Shown piece after piece: positions 1-7,644 of a stretch of 59,320 bases of DNA. How positions within the stretch are numbered: the stretch's first letter is position 1; every line of letters starts with the position of its first letter. The stretch is from an uncultured Bacteroidaceae bacterium (GTDB lineage Bacteria; Bacteroidota; Bacteroidia; Bacteroidales; Bacteroidaceae), in NCBI GenBank assembly GCA_905234555.1, contig CAJOHO010000006.1:1-59320 (forward strand), given 5' to 3'. Both the position numbers and the translations under genes were made by a program. The notes under the pieces were generated by a model. It was not told where the DNA came from, searched no databases, and was given only the letters and a program-made list of their open reading frames with translations.

Positions 1-55
1 GTTTCTGCGCAAGTTCTTGCAACTTTAGCAAATCGAAATCTTCGTTTTTATCCAT
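1..55 (-). CDS. N-terminal fragment of an unidentified protein (cut by window edge)
   Basis: A leftward reading frame starts at an ATG at 55 and runs open to the window edge. The 18 visible residues are MDKNEDFDLLKLQELAQK, hydrophilic and helix-prone, with no signal peptide. The codons look natural, but there is too little to assign a family. A perfect inverted repeat lies 4 bp in front of the ATG (59-85). No TAnnTTTG promoter was seen in the 100 bp upstream. That a gene starts here is likely; its function is unknown. Confidence 0.5.
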   Translation of the reverse strand, partial: MDKNEDFDLLKLQELAQK

Positions 56-58
56 TTT

Positions 59-85
59 AAAACGTTGTTTTTGATTCAACGTTTT
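59..85. repeat. Perfect inverted repeat next to the start codon of the edge gene
   Basis: The 9-bp arms AAAACGTTG (59-67) and CAACGTTTT (77-85) are separated by 9 bp. On the minus strand the structure ends 3 bases before the ATG at 55, so it could be an mRNA hairpin at the ribosome entry site or a protein operator. The sequence is plain; the role is inference. Confidence 0.5.
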
Positions 86-579
86 TCAGGGTAAGACATA
101 TTTCATCATTGTGTTAATCTTTGTTAACACTTTGCGCCTGTATCTACCACTTCCTTCAGGGGTGTCTTTTTTCGCGATTATACACTCAAAAACAATCAAG
201 AAAGACTCAAAAATAAGAAAAAAACCTTCAAAACAAAGACGATTGACTGCTCAAAAAGAAGAAAAAGCACCCAAAATGGGAAGGTGGAACCCTTTGCAGA
301 ACGTAAAAAACCGCAAAACCTCCTATTCAACCCAAATTGGTCATTAGTCCGACATGATAAAATTGTTAGTTTTTGTGGTCTATTGATGCCATCTCAGCAT
401 CTGTTTCGGCCTCTTGTCCACATTGTTATCTCACCGTAGTCCACTACGCCATCGACAACAATATGACCAATCTGCTTGAAACATGTACTCATCTGACATC
501 AATCCCCATGACTGACTTGGGTTTGAAGAAGCGAAAACACAGGACCACTGTCGGGAAAATGTACGAAAATTAAATGAAT
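86..579. other. Intergenic region without a convincing gene
   Basis: Two short rightward open frames (111-347 and 373-573) were examined. The first is lysine-rich and low in complexity and looks random. The second (66 codons) ends just before the hairpin at 580-614 and could be a decayed gene remnant, but it matches nothing I recognise. No tRNA, promoter with both boxes, or longer repeat was found. Confidence 0.4.
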
Positions 580-614
580 GAAAGAGTCTGAGAGGTTGAT
601 TATCAGGCTCTTTC
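580..614. terminator. Hairpin terminator downstream of the DUF362 gene
   Basis: The arms GAAAGAGTCTGA (580-591) and TCAGGCTCTTTC (603-614) pair over 12 bp with one mismatch and an 11-nt loop. Read leftward it follows the DUF362 stop codon by about 85 nt and is followed by AT-rich DNA. It may act in both directions. Confidence 0.5.
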
Positions 615-698
615 GTAAAAATGTTATTTTGTTATTTTGTTATTTGGCGGGCGTTTTCGGGAAACAGAAACCCGCTTGTGGGGAGATTCGGTAATGTT

Positions 699-1685
699 TC
701 AGTTGTCAATGCTTATCAGTGTGTAGTGGCGACTGCCAAGTCCGAGCTTGGCTGCATGTTCAATGGTGTGAATACCATGCTGCTTGTCGATGCGCTTGAG
801 GAGGTCTGTAGGGTCGTTCTTGGCGGTTACCTTTTGCTGGTTGATGATGTCGATGCAGGCCTGGTCAAGAGCCACAGGGTCGGTGGAAGCCAAGATGCCG
901 TAGTCTTCGAGTTTCACGGGTTCGGGATGATCCACGCAGTCGCAGTCTATGGACATGTTGTTCATGACGCTGATGTAGATGATGCCCTGTTTTCGGTTGA
1001 AGTAGTTCACAACAGCCTGTGCTGCTGCAGCCATACTTTCGAGGAATCCATCCTGGTTACCGATGAACTCTGGTGTCCAAAGCTTGCTCATGTCGAGTTT
1101 CTCCATCTTGCCTGCAGAGTGAATATATGCCTTGCCGTTCTGACTGGCACATCCGATGGAGAGATTCTTGAGGGCACCGCCATAGCCGCCCATGGGATGT
1201 CCTTTGAAATGGTTGAGGGCTATCATGAAGTCATAGTTGGCTATGTGTCCTCCCACGATATCGTACTTGATGTGTGTCTGATCTTTTACGGGGATGCGTA
1301 TTTCGTCGTATTCATCCATGATGTCCACAGGGAAATACTTCGTGAAACCGTGGCGCTCAATCACCTTCCAATGGTTTTCCGATGTGTTGCGCTCGTCTTT
1401 CCTGTCGGCAGGGGCGTTGCCGTATGCTGTGTTACACTCCACAATGGTGCCGTCCACCTCGAACACCAGATTCTTCACAAGTTCCGGCTTCAGGTAGTTG
1501 GGATTGCTGCCCTCTCCGGTGCTCATCTTCACGGCGACGCGACCTGTTGCGGGAACACCGAGGGCCTTATAGATTCTTACCAACGACTCAGGAGTGATTT
1601 CCCTTGTCACATACACTTTCGACTGTGCAAAAGCAGTTGCAGATGCCACCAGCATGAGTGCAACTATTGTCAATGTCTTCTTCAT
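699..1685 (-). CDS. Secreted DUF362-domain protein
   Basis: About 328 residues. The start at 1685 (MKKTLTIVAL...) gives a clean Sec signal peptide ending near TAFAQ; two in-frame ATGs at 1691 and 1700 would only add MQNMF. The mature part matches the DUF362 family (PF04015): an N-terminal segment on a substrate-like loop, the HFKGHPMGGYGGALKNLSIG stretch typical of the family, and a C-terminal IDCDCVDHPEP segment with two cysteines. Some DUF362 proteins carry ferredoxin-type Fe-S motifs; here only this Cys pair is seen, not a full 4Fe-4S set. The biochemical role of the family is not established. It lies downstream of the GH2 gene on the same strand, separated by about 160 bp holding a repeat element, so co-transcription is possible. 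Confidence 0.85.
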   Translation of the reverse strand: MKKTLTIVALMLVASATAFAQSKVYVTREITPESLVRIYKALGVPATGRVAVKMSTGEGSNPNYLKPELVKNLVFEVDGTIVECNTAYGNAPADRKDERNTSENHWKVIERHGFTKYFPVDIMDEYDEIRIPVKDQTHIKYDIVGGHIANYDFMIALNHFKGHPMGGYGGALKNLSIGCASQNGKAYIHSAGKMEKLDMSKLWTPEFIGNQDGFLESMAAAAQAVVNYFNRKQGIIYISVMNNMSIDCDCVDHPEPVKLEDYGILASTDPVALDQACIDIINQQKVTAKNDPTDLLKRIDKQHGIHTIEHAAKLGLGSRHYTLISIDN

Positions 1686-1716
1686 AAACATATTCTGCAT
1701 TTATTTGATTAAAAGA

Positions 1717-1836
1717 ATTATTTGGGCGCAAGGCTGTGTTGCGATAGAATCGCAGCATACGGAACCTGTGTTTGATTTCATAAGGGCGAATTCTGCCGTT
1801 CACGGTGATGGCTCCCATCGGAGATGCGTCGGGCAC
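1717..1836 (-). repeat. Dispersed repeat element, degenerate copy of the GH2-borne palindrome
   Basis: The stretch 1802-1836 repeats the 35-bp block at 2761-2795 inside the GH2 gene with four mismatches, including the CCC..CG/CGTCGGG palindrome. It continues without a stop on the minus strand, reading PDASPMGAITVNGRIRPYEI and further, which suggests the element once was, or mimics, coding sequence. It fills most of the gap between the GH2 stop and the DUF362 start. Confidence 0.6.
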
Positions 1837-1847
1837 ACTGCTATTGT

Positions 1848-4800
1848 TTATCTTTGCGTGATTGGCTTTATTGTCAGACGGCGCTCGTAGCGGGTGGGCT
1901 TGACCTGATAGCCTGGCAGGACGTAGCAGGCGGTGCAGCCTACGCCTGTGGTGTTGTAGTCGAGGTTGAGGGTGATGCCGTCCTGCTGGCGTAGCTGGTA
2001 GGTATATACGGCTTTTGTCAGGTTGTCTGTGCTGTAGTGGTAGGCGTTGAAGTTGAACGGCTGGTCCATGGTGAAGCGCAGTCCCTGGCCTTTGTCGTCG
2101 CTCATGGTGAGCCAGCGGTTGTCGCAGCGCAGTCCGCAGTCCTGCGGTATGAGGTATGGCTCGAACATATCGTCCACGGTGCGCTCATAGATGCCGATGG
2201 GGTAGCCGGTCTTGCGGTCGGGATAGTTTTCTTCGGGTCCTCGCCCGTACCATTTGACGTGCTGGAGGGGGTCGATGAGTGTCATGGTGAGTCCGATGCG
2301 TGGGAGGAGGGCGGGCATGGGTCCTTCGGGTTCAAGGACGTGGTGGAGGGCGATGGTGCCGTCGCCGTTGATGCGGTATTCATAGACTTCGGAGAAGCCT
2401 GAATAGCGCAGGCCGGTGATGTAGGCGTCGAGGGATGTGTTGACGGGTGCCCCGAACTGTGAGAAGCAACGTACGTTGATGTACACTTGTCCGTCGGCTT
2501 CAAAGGCTTCGCAGGAGATGGGGATGCGGGTGATGGCATCGAGGTTGTTGCTGTAGAACTCGTTGGCTATCTGCGAGCCGTTCCAGGCCTTGCGGTTGTT
2601 GTAGGTGATGCCCCATTGGTCCCAGCTGTCCACTTCGAGTGCCAGTGGTGCACGCCAGACGTTCAGCTGGAGTGGTGACTTGAGCATTTCCTGTCCGTTT
2701 TGGCGGATGCTGAAGAGCTGTCCGTCGGGGGTGAAGGTGTAGGAGAATCCGTCGCCGCTGACGGTGATGGCTCCCGACGGAGAAGCGTCGGGCACGGTGA
2801 TGGTGTCGCCGCGAGTCAGCACGGCTTTTCCTATGGTCTTGTCGGAGGGGATGTCCGGCATACGCCAGGGGAGTTCGAGCTGATCCCAGGCTACGACGTG
2901 ACCTTTCTGTGCCCAAATCTCATCGGCCTTCAGTGAGCTGGTTATCATCAGGCGGTATTCGCATCCAGGCCTGATGGCGGGTTGGAAGTGAAGCAGTGTG
3001 ACGACTTTCTTGCTGAGCGGCTCCACGTCGGGACTGAACGTGCCTTGCTGGAGACAGACGCTGTCTTCGTAGAGTTCCCATTTCATGTCGTAGCAGGAGG
3101 TGTTGAGGAAGTGGTTTCTGTTCCATATCTCCACGGTGCCGTTGTCGGCACTCAGGAGCCGGCAGGATATGGGCTGGGTGGATTTCTTCATCTGCCAGAT
3201 TTCAGGCTGAGGGGTGCGGTCGGGCCATATCGTGCCGTAGGTGCGGGCGCCGATGCCGTAGCTGAAATAGGTGCCTTCCTGCTGCTCGGTCTCGAAGTCG
3301 AGATTGAGTAACTGACCTGAATTGTCGGCTATGATGACGTTGTCCATCAGCGCGTCGCAGATATATACTCGTGTATCTTGTCCGTGGGTCTGCTCGTTGC
3401 GGCCTATGTTCACGGGGAACGGGGCGTTGATGATATTGCCCTGAGCCTCAATCTGTGCTACTTGCGCGTTGTCGATGCTTACTGTCATCTGCTTGCCGTC
3501 GTAGCATGCTTCCACATGGTGCCACTTGTCCTCCCAGTCACTGGGCAGGGGGGCTGTGAGTTCGTACTTGTGGTTCGCGGCTGCAGGTCTTCTGCCAAAG
3601 GGACGGCCGCTGTTTTCGCTTTCTGTGGCAGGAGCCTTGTCGGTGTTGATGTAGAACACCATCTGCTCGGTGCCCCTTTGCTCTACGCCGAACTGCCATT
3701 CACCCTTGGTGACGAAGGAGCCGCAGGAGCTGATGAGCTTGCGCGGGCAGACATCGAAACTGACAGTGAGGGTGCTGCCGGTCAGTTCCAGGCAGTCGTC
3801 GCGATAGACTTCCACCCACTCGTCGTGGCCGCTGAGGTCAATGACATGATTCTTACGGTTGCGACTGTCAGCCACGAGTTTGGCATTGCCCATGATGTGT
3901 GCCATCACCTCATGTCCCGATTTGTCTGTGAGTCTGCGTATGGGCTGTGTGAGTCCAGGTGACACGAAGTCCCAGACGGCACCGCCGATGCAGCGTTCGT
4001 GGGTATAGACGGCACGCCACATCTCGTCGAACATGCCGCCACTGTTGCCAGCCACGGATATATACTCGTCCATGAACGACGGGCGAACGTCGCCGTCACC
4101 GTGACGCCCCACCTTGAGGTCCATGGCCAGTGGCGTCGGGTAACGCGGACCGATGATGTCTTCGGCTGGATGGCTGTAGGCGTTGCCTCCGTACATCCAC
4201 CAGCGGGTGTGGTCGTATTTGCGTCCTTCGGCAATTACCTCGCCGATGTTCGGTCCCTCGCCGCTCTCGTTGCCGGCACTCCAGAAGAGCACGGCGGGCT
4301 GGTTGCGGTCGCGCAGCACCATTCGGCGTACACGCTCAAGGTACATGGGTATGAATCGCTTGTCGTTTGAGACCCATTCGGTGGCATGCGCCTCTACACC
4401 AGCCTCGTCGATGATGTAGAGTCCGTAGCGGGCGGCATACTCCAGATAGCGGGGCACGGGTGGATAGTGGCTGGTGCGCACTCCGTTGAATCCGAACTGC
4501 TTGAGGATGGTCATGTCCTTCTTGACCAGTTCGTCCGTGACGGCATGACCGTTGTCGGGGTCTTGCATGTGCGAGCATTGCGCATTCATCTTCAGCGGCT
4601 TGCCGTTGAGGTAGAACACGTTGTCGCGCATCTCGGTTTCCTTGAATCCCACGTCCTGACGGGCATCTTCGGGCGTGCTTTCTGAGAGGCGCTTGCCGGT
4701 GGTAGCATCCACAAGGTACATCTTGAGTTCATACAGGTTCGGTGTCTCGGCCGTCCATTTCAAGGGGTTGGAGATATGCTTGTTCATGTTCAGCACCAGT

Positions 4801-5726
4801 GTGCGGGAGGGGGTGGTTCCCGACGGAGAAGCGTCGGGCACGGTGGCGGTGCCGGTGGCAAATGTAGCCGTCTGGCTTTCCAATCTTGCCACCTCTTTCC
4901 CGTCGGCACCAGTCAGTATGGCCTGAACCTTGAGCGGAGTTGTGACCGGCTGCTCATCATAGCTTCTGACGGTCACCTCGATGTTCAGATCCGCATCGCG
5001 GTAGTCCTGATCCAGGTCGGTTGTCACATACCAGTCAAACAGGCGGGTCTTGGGCGTGGCATAGAGCCAGACATCGTCGAAGATGCCAGCCAGACGCCAA
5101 TAGTCCTGCCCCTCCAAATAAAAGCCGTCGCTGTATTTAATGACCTTCATGGCAAGTGTGTTGCGACCCTTCTTCAGAAAGCGTGTGATGTTGTACTCGG
5201 CAGGTTCCTGAGCGCCTTCGTTGTAGCCCACCTCCTGACCATTGATCCACAGGAACGATGCTGATGCCACCTTCTCAAAGCGCAAAAAGACTTCTTCACC
5301 ATTCCAGTCGGCTGGGATCGTAAAAGTCGTACGGTAGGCACCCGTTGGGTTGTAGTCGCGTGGAGTCTTGGGTGGGTCGGCCTTGAACGGTGCAGCCACG
5401 TTGCGGAACAGCGGGTCGCCGTAGCCCCTCATCTCCCAGTTGGACGGCACATCGATGGTTGCCCACTTTGCATCCGAATAATTCTCCTCGAAGAAGTTAT
5501 CCGGTATCTCCTGAGGCGTATCGGCATAGCAGAATTTCCACTTGCCGTTGAGCAAGACCTGATGCCCTGGGATGTAGTATGCGTGACCTTCCTCCTGTCC
5601 GTATTCAAACACGTCAAGATTCTCGATGAAATGATACAGGTCGTCAAACCCTCTTGTCTTCTCCGTCTGTGCCAATGCCGCCATTGTGGGGAGAATCAGC
5701 AGCAATGTCGTGAATAGTTTTCTCAT
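1848..5726 (-). CDS. Secreted GH2 beta-galactosidase with inserted LamG-type domain
   Basis: 1292 residues with a Sec signal peptide (cleavage near AALAQ). Domain order: GH2 sugar-binding jelly roll (about 40-220), Ig-like domain (about 225-360), TIM barrel (about 365-620), a LamG/concanavalin-like insertion (about 626-800), a further beta domain, and the C-terminal LacZ-type domain 5 (about 985-1280). The predicted acid/base is E487 in GNESGEG and the nucleophile E554 in FMDEY. The length is well above the usual 1020 residues because of the LamG insertion. It probably removes beta-galactosyl residues from plant polysaccharide in the periplasm or at the surface. Two identical PDASPSG modules at about residues 297 and 979 are encoded by a repeated palindrome and sit in loops between domains. 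Expressed from a TATCTTTG promoter with a leader of about 240 nt. Confidence 0.93.
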   Translation of the reverse strand: MRKLFTTLLLILPTMAALAQTEKTRGFDDLYHFIENLDVFEYGQEEGHAYYIPGHQVLLNGKWKFCYADTPQEIPDNFFEENYSDAKWATIDVPSNWEMRGYGDPLFRNVAAPFKADPPKTPRDYNPTGAYRTTFTIPADWNGEEVFLRFEKVASASFLWINGQEVGYNEGAQEPAEYNITRFLKKGRNTLAMKVIKYSDGFYLEGQDYWRLAGIFDDVWLYATPKTRLFDWYVTTDLDQDYRDADLNIEVTVRSYDEQPVTTPLKVQAILTGADGKEVARLESQTATFATGTATVPDASPSGTTPSRTLVLNMNKHISNPLKWTAETPNLYELKMYLVDATTGKRLSESTPEDARQDVGFKETEMRDNVFYLNGKPLKMNAQCSHMQDPDNGHAVTDELVKKDMTILKQFGFNGVRTSHYPPVPRYLEYAARYGLYIIDEAGVEAHATEWVSNDKRFIPMYLERVRRMVLRDRNQPAVLFWSAGNESGEGPNIGEVIAEGRKYDHTRWWMYGGNAYSHPAEDIIGPRYPTPLAMDLKVGRHGDGDVRPSFMDEYISVAGNSGGMFDEMWRAVYTHERCIGGAVWDFVSPGLTQPIRRLTDKSGHEVMAHIMGNAKLVADSRNRKNHVIDLSGHDEWVEVYRDDCLELTGSTLTVSFDVCPRKLISSCGSFVTKGEWQFGVEQRGTEQMVFYINTDKAPATESENSGRPFGRRPAAANHKYELTAPLPSDWEDKWHHVEACYDGKQMTVSIDNAQVAQIEAQGNIINAPFPVNIGRNEQTHGQDTRVYICDALMDNVIIADNSGQLLNLDFETEQQEGTYFSYGIGARTYGTIWPDRTPQPEIWQMKKSTQPISCRLLSADNGTVEIWNRNHFLNTSCYDMKWELYEDSVCLQQGTFSPDVEPLSKKVVTLLHFQPAIRPGCEYRLMITSSLKADEIWAQKGHVVAWDQLELPWRMPDIPSDKTIGKAVLTRGDTITVPDASPSGAITVSGDGFSYTFTPDGQLFSIRQNGQEMLKSPLQLNVWRAPLALEVDSWDQWGITYNNRKAWNGSQIANEFYSNNLDAITRIPISCEAFEADGQVYINVRCFSQFGAPVNTSLDAYITGLRYSGFSEVYEYRINGDGTIALHHVLEPEGPMPALLPRIGLTMTLIDPLQHVKWYGRGPEENYPDRKTGYPIGIYERTVDDMFEPYLIPQDCGLRCDNRWLTMSDDKGQGLRFTMDQPFNFNAYHYSTDNLTKAVYTYQLRQQDGITLNLDYNTTGVGCTACYVLPGYQVKPTRYERRLTIKPITQR
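2761..2800. repeat. In-frame palindromic repeat inside the GH2 gene, copy 2
   Basis: CCCGACG (2773-2779) and CGTCGGG (2786-2792) flank the 6-nt loop gagaag. The 24-nt module reads VPDASPSG on the coding strand and falls just before domain 5 of the beta-galactosidase. The flanking ACGGTGATGG is shared with the intergenic copy at 1802. Confidence 0.8.
4815..4844. repeat. In-frame palindromic repeat inside the GH2 gene, copy 1
   Basis: The same CCCGACG-gagaag-CGTCGGG palindrome (4819-4838), identical over at least 26 bp to the copy at 2772, again in the frame that encodes VPDASPSG. It lies in a loop of the Ig-like domain near residue 297. Confidence 0.8.
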
Positions 5727-5966
5727 TAGGTTAATTATATGTCGTTATTAAGAATTAAAGAATGGCTTTAGCCATCACGAGCCGAAGCAGCGTCGTCACG
5801 CCGTCTTGAAAGGCAAAGCCTTCGGGAAATAAGACGGGCATAGTCTTGCTGATAAGCAAGGGTGCCCATTAAGCCTTATTGACAGCGAAAGCGGCAAAAA
5901 GCCTGGGGCTTTTTAGGCGTGGGAGCGATCAGCGTAGGCGAGAGCGTAGCGGTAATGAAGAATGAA
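5727..5966 (-). other. Long structured 5' leader of the GH2 gene
   Basis: About 240 nt separate the promoter box at 5975-5982 from the GH2 start. The stretch contains a perfect 8-bp hairpin AAAAAGCC/GGCTTTTT (5896-5914, 3-nt loop), the palindrome ATGGCTTTAGCCAT near 5762-5775 and further GC-rich complementary segments. No open frame of note is present. It could be an inserted repeat element or a regulatory leader. Confidence 0.45.
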
Positions 5967-5974
5967 TTTTAGGG

Positions 5975-5982
5975 CAAAGATA
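5975..5982 (-). promoter_or_regulatory. Promoter -7 box of the GH2 gene
   Basis: The minus-strand sequence TATCTTTG fits the Bacteroidetes TAnnTTTG element. No good TTTG was found at -33. Confidence 0.5.
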
Positions 5983-6116
5983 CAACTTTCTTCCTTTTTA
6001 TTTTGTTTTTTCCGAAATAAAATGTACATTTGCGCGTATTTTTCTCTGATTGGTCATGAAAATTTATGTCTCATCTGTTCTTAACACAAATGAATTCTGA
6101 TTTGTGATGAGCAAAA

Positions 6117-6196
6117 CCTATTTTAATTCGAACGTTTTTGTTAAGCCAAATGACCAAAATGAAATTTATTTCAGTTTTGGCATGGCGAAAAAACGT
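6117..6196 (+). repeat. Dispersed repeat with hairpin (copy 1 of 2)
   Basis: The block AAGCCAAATGACCAAA (from about 6142) followed by a hairpin and TTTGGCATGGCGA recurs in inverted orientation at 59025-59085. In this copy the hairpin is CCAAAATGAAA / TTTCAGTTTTGG with one bulged G. It lies immediately upstream of the GH16 gene. See the matching finding for the covariation between the two copies. Confidence 0.7.
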
Positions 6197-6248
6197 CTGA
6201 TGTTAATCGAACCATTATTTTTTAACTCGACAAGCAATTTTGTTTACA

Positions 6249-7121
6249 ATGATGAAAAAACGAACAAGTGTCTTTATCATGATACTGGCAGGGTGCCTGA
6301 TGCCACTACTGGCACAGCAGCCGGACACCAACACAAAGAAGTGGAAATTGGTGTGGAGCCAGGAATTCGAGCACGACGGACAGCCTGACAGCACAGTCTG
6401 GAACTATGAATATGGCTTTGTGCGCAACCACGAGGATCAGTGGTATCAAGCGGAGAATGCATATCAGCAGAACGGACTGCTCATCATTGAGGCTCGACGG
6501 GAACATAAGCCTAATCCTATGTACCGAGAGGGAGGACGCCATTGGGGGCAGCAGCGCGATAGCATTCATTATACCTCGGCCTGCATCACCACCAGAGGAA
6601 AATTCGATTTCTGTTACGGACGGCTGGAAGTCTGTGCACGTATCCCTACTGCTGGCGGCTCGTGGCCTGCTATCTGGACGCTGGGTAACGGGATGGAATG
6701 GCCTTCGTGCGGAGAAATAGATGTGATGGAGTATTATCGGGTGCGAGGCGTTCCTCACATCCTGGCTAATGCCGCCTGGGGCGACGACCAACGCTATCAT
6801 GCCGTGTGGAACAGCAAACGCATCCCTTACAGCCATTTCACAGAGCGCGATCCGTACTGGGCACAGCATTTCCATCTGTGGCGCATGGATTGGGATAAAA
6901 CCTCCATTCGCCTTTATCTCGACGATGAACTGCTGAACGAAATACCGCTCAGTTCCACCATCAACGGAAGCAGAGGACGTCACCTCAATCCCTTTGAACG
7001 TCCACAGTACCTGCTCCTGAATCTGGCTTTGGGCGGTGACAACGGCGGAACGATTGACGATGCTGCCTTCCCCATGCGTTATGAAATTGACTACGTACGA
7101 GTGTATCAACAACAACCATGA
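6249..7121 (+). CDS. GH16 family beta-glucanase/galactanase-like lipoprotein
   Basis: 290 residues from the start at 6249; a second ATG follows at 6252 and one lies upstream at 6240. The N-terminus ends in the lipobox LAGC (C16), so it is probably a lipoprotein. The remainder is a single GH16 jelly roll: WSQEFEHDG..DSTVWNYEYG at the start, the catalytic EIDVMEY motif (E156 nucleophile, D158, E161 acid/base) and the closing YEIDYVRVYQ strand. GH16 enzymes cleave internal beta-1,3 or beta-1,4 bonds in laminarin, mixed-linkage glucan or galactans; the sequence alone does not fix the substrate. It lies between a GH2 galactosidase and a beta-1,6-galactanase-like GH30, which would suit arabinogalactan, but that is inference. 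Confidence 0.92.
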   Translation: MMKKRTSVFIMILAGCLMPLLAQQPDTNTKKWKLVWSQEFEHDGQPDSTVWNYEYGFVRNHEDQWYQAENAYQQNGLLIIEARREHKPNPMYREGGRHWGQQRDSIHYTSACITTRGKFDFCYGRLEVCARIPTAGGSWPAIWTLGNGMEWPSCGEIDVMEYYRVRGVPHILANAAWGDDQRYHAVWNSKRIPYSHFTERDPYWAQHFHLWRMDWDKTSIRLYLDDELLNEIPLSSTINGSRGRHLNPFERPQYLLLNLALGGDNGGTIDDAAFPMRYEIDYVRVYQQQP

Positions 7122-7126
7122 GTGAG

Positions 7127-7187
7127 AAGCCCCCTCCGACTCCCCCAAGGGGGAGAGAAGTGAAGAGTGAAGAGTGAAGAGTGAAGA
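7127..7187. repeat. C5/G5-rich palindrome element plus GAAGAGT tandem repeat
   Basis: Starting at 7127 the sequence reads AGCCCCCTCCGACTCCCCCA then AGGGGGAGA, followed by a tandem GTGAAGA repeat to about 7187. The same compound unit, with two changes, is inside the GH30 gene at 56265-56304 (inverted). It abuts the truncated glycosylase gene and may mark the site where its 5' part was lost. Confidence 0.75.
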
Positions 7188-7492
7188 ATACAGCCAGCGA
7201 CAAAGACCTTGAGGTAGTGGAACAGACTGACGTGAAAGACTTGTTACGCCGTTTGCCCCAATGTTCTACCATCGTGACTGCTGGTCAGTTGGCTACAACA
7301 CTTTGTGCCAGCCAGTTGGGCATAAACGAGCCGAAGGTGGGAACCAGCGTTTCGGCGGGCTTCGAAGGACGTTCCATCAGCCTCTTCCGTATGCCCAGCT
7401 CGTCACGAGCCTATCCCATGCCCATCGAGCAGAAAGCCTCGTTCTATCAGACTTGTTTCAATCGTCTGAAAGAAGAATCTTTTATGTTGTAA
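7181..7492 (+). pseudogene. C-terminal remnant of a uracil-DNA-glycosylase-family protein
   Basis: The frame encodes about 100 residues (NTASDKDLEVVEQTDVKDLL...) ending in FNRLKEESFML. From memory this matches the C-terminal half of the small Bacteroidetes uracil-DNA-glycosylase family protein: the IVTAGQLATT strand-turn and the RMPSSSRAYPM motif near the end are characteristic. The N-terminal half carrying the first catalytic motif is missing and the frame begins directly in the GAAGAGT tandem repeat, so the ATG at 7181 belongs to the repeat junction and not to the original gene. No frameshift is seen in the remainder. Probably non-functional. Confidence 0.7.
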
Positions 7493-7614
7493 TGGCTTGA
7501 TTAAATGGAATATTTATTTTCCGATTTGTCTGTATAATAACCAGAAAGAGACGAAACCACCAGTTCCATTTCACAAAAAAATGAACAAAACTTGTCTGTT
7601 TCACGAATAATCCG

Positions 7615-7622
7615 TATCTTTG
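7615..7622 (+). promoter_or_regulatory. Promoter -7 box of the GH30 gene at 7645
   Basis: TATCTTTG, followed by GCAC, lies 23 bp before the start codon. The -33 region has only a weak TTTC. Confidence 0.6.
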
Positions 7623-7644
7623 CACAAAATAAAATCTTACGCTT

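Noticed and set aside
111..573. Two small rightward frames (78 and 66 codons)
   Set aside because: No family match, no promoter, odd composition. The second ends before a hairpin, so a decayed gene cannot be fully excluded, but it does not merit a CDS call.
621..1712. Long rightward open frame (363 codons) opposite the DUF362 gene
   Set aside because: It mirrors the DUF362 coding strand; its composition is rich in Val, His and Cys, and the other strand has a clear signal peptide and family motifs.
1588..1836. Leftward 82-codon frame reading MPDASPMGAITVNGRIRPYEI...
   Set aside because: It overlaps the start of the DUF362 gene and derives from the dispersed repeat; treated as a repeat and not as a gene.
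6306..7148. Leftward 280-codon frame opposite the GH16 gene
   Set aside because: GH16 catalytic motif and lipobox are on the plus strand; the opposite frame is a shadow.
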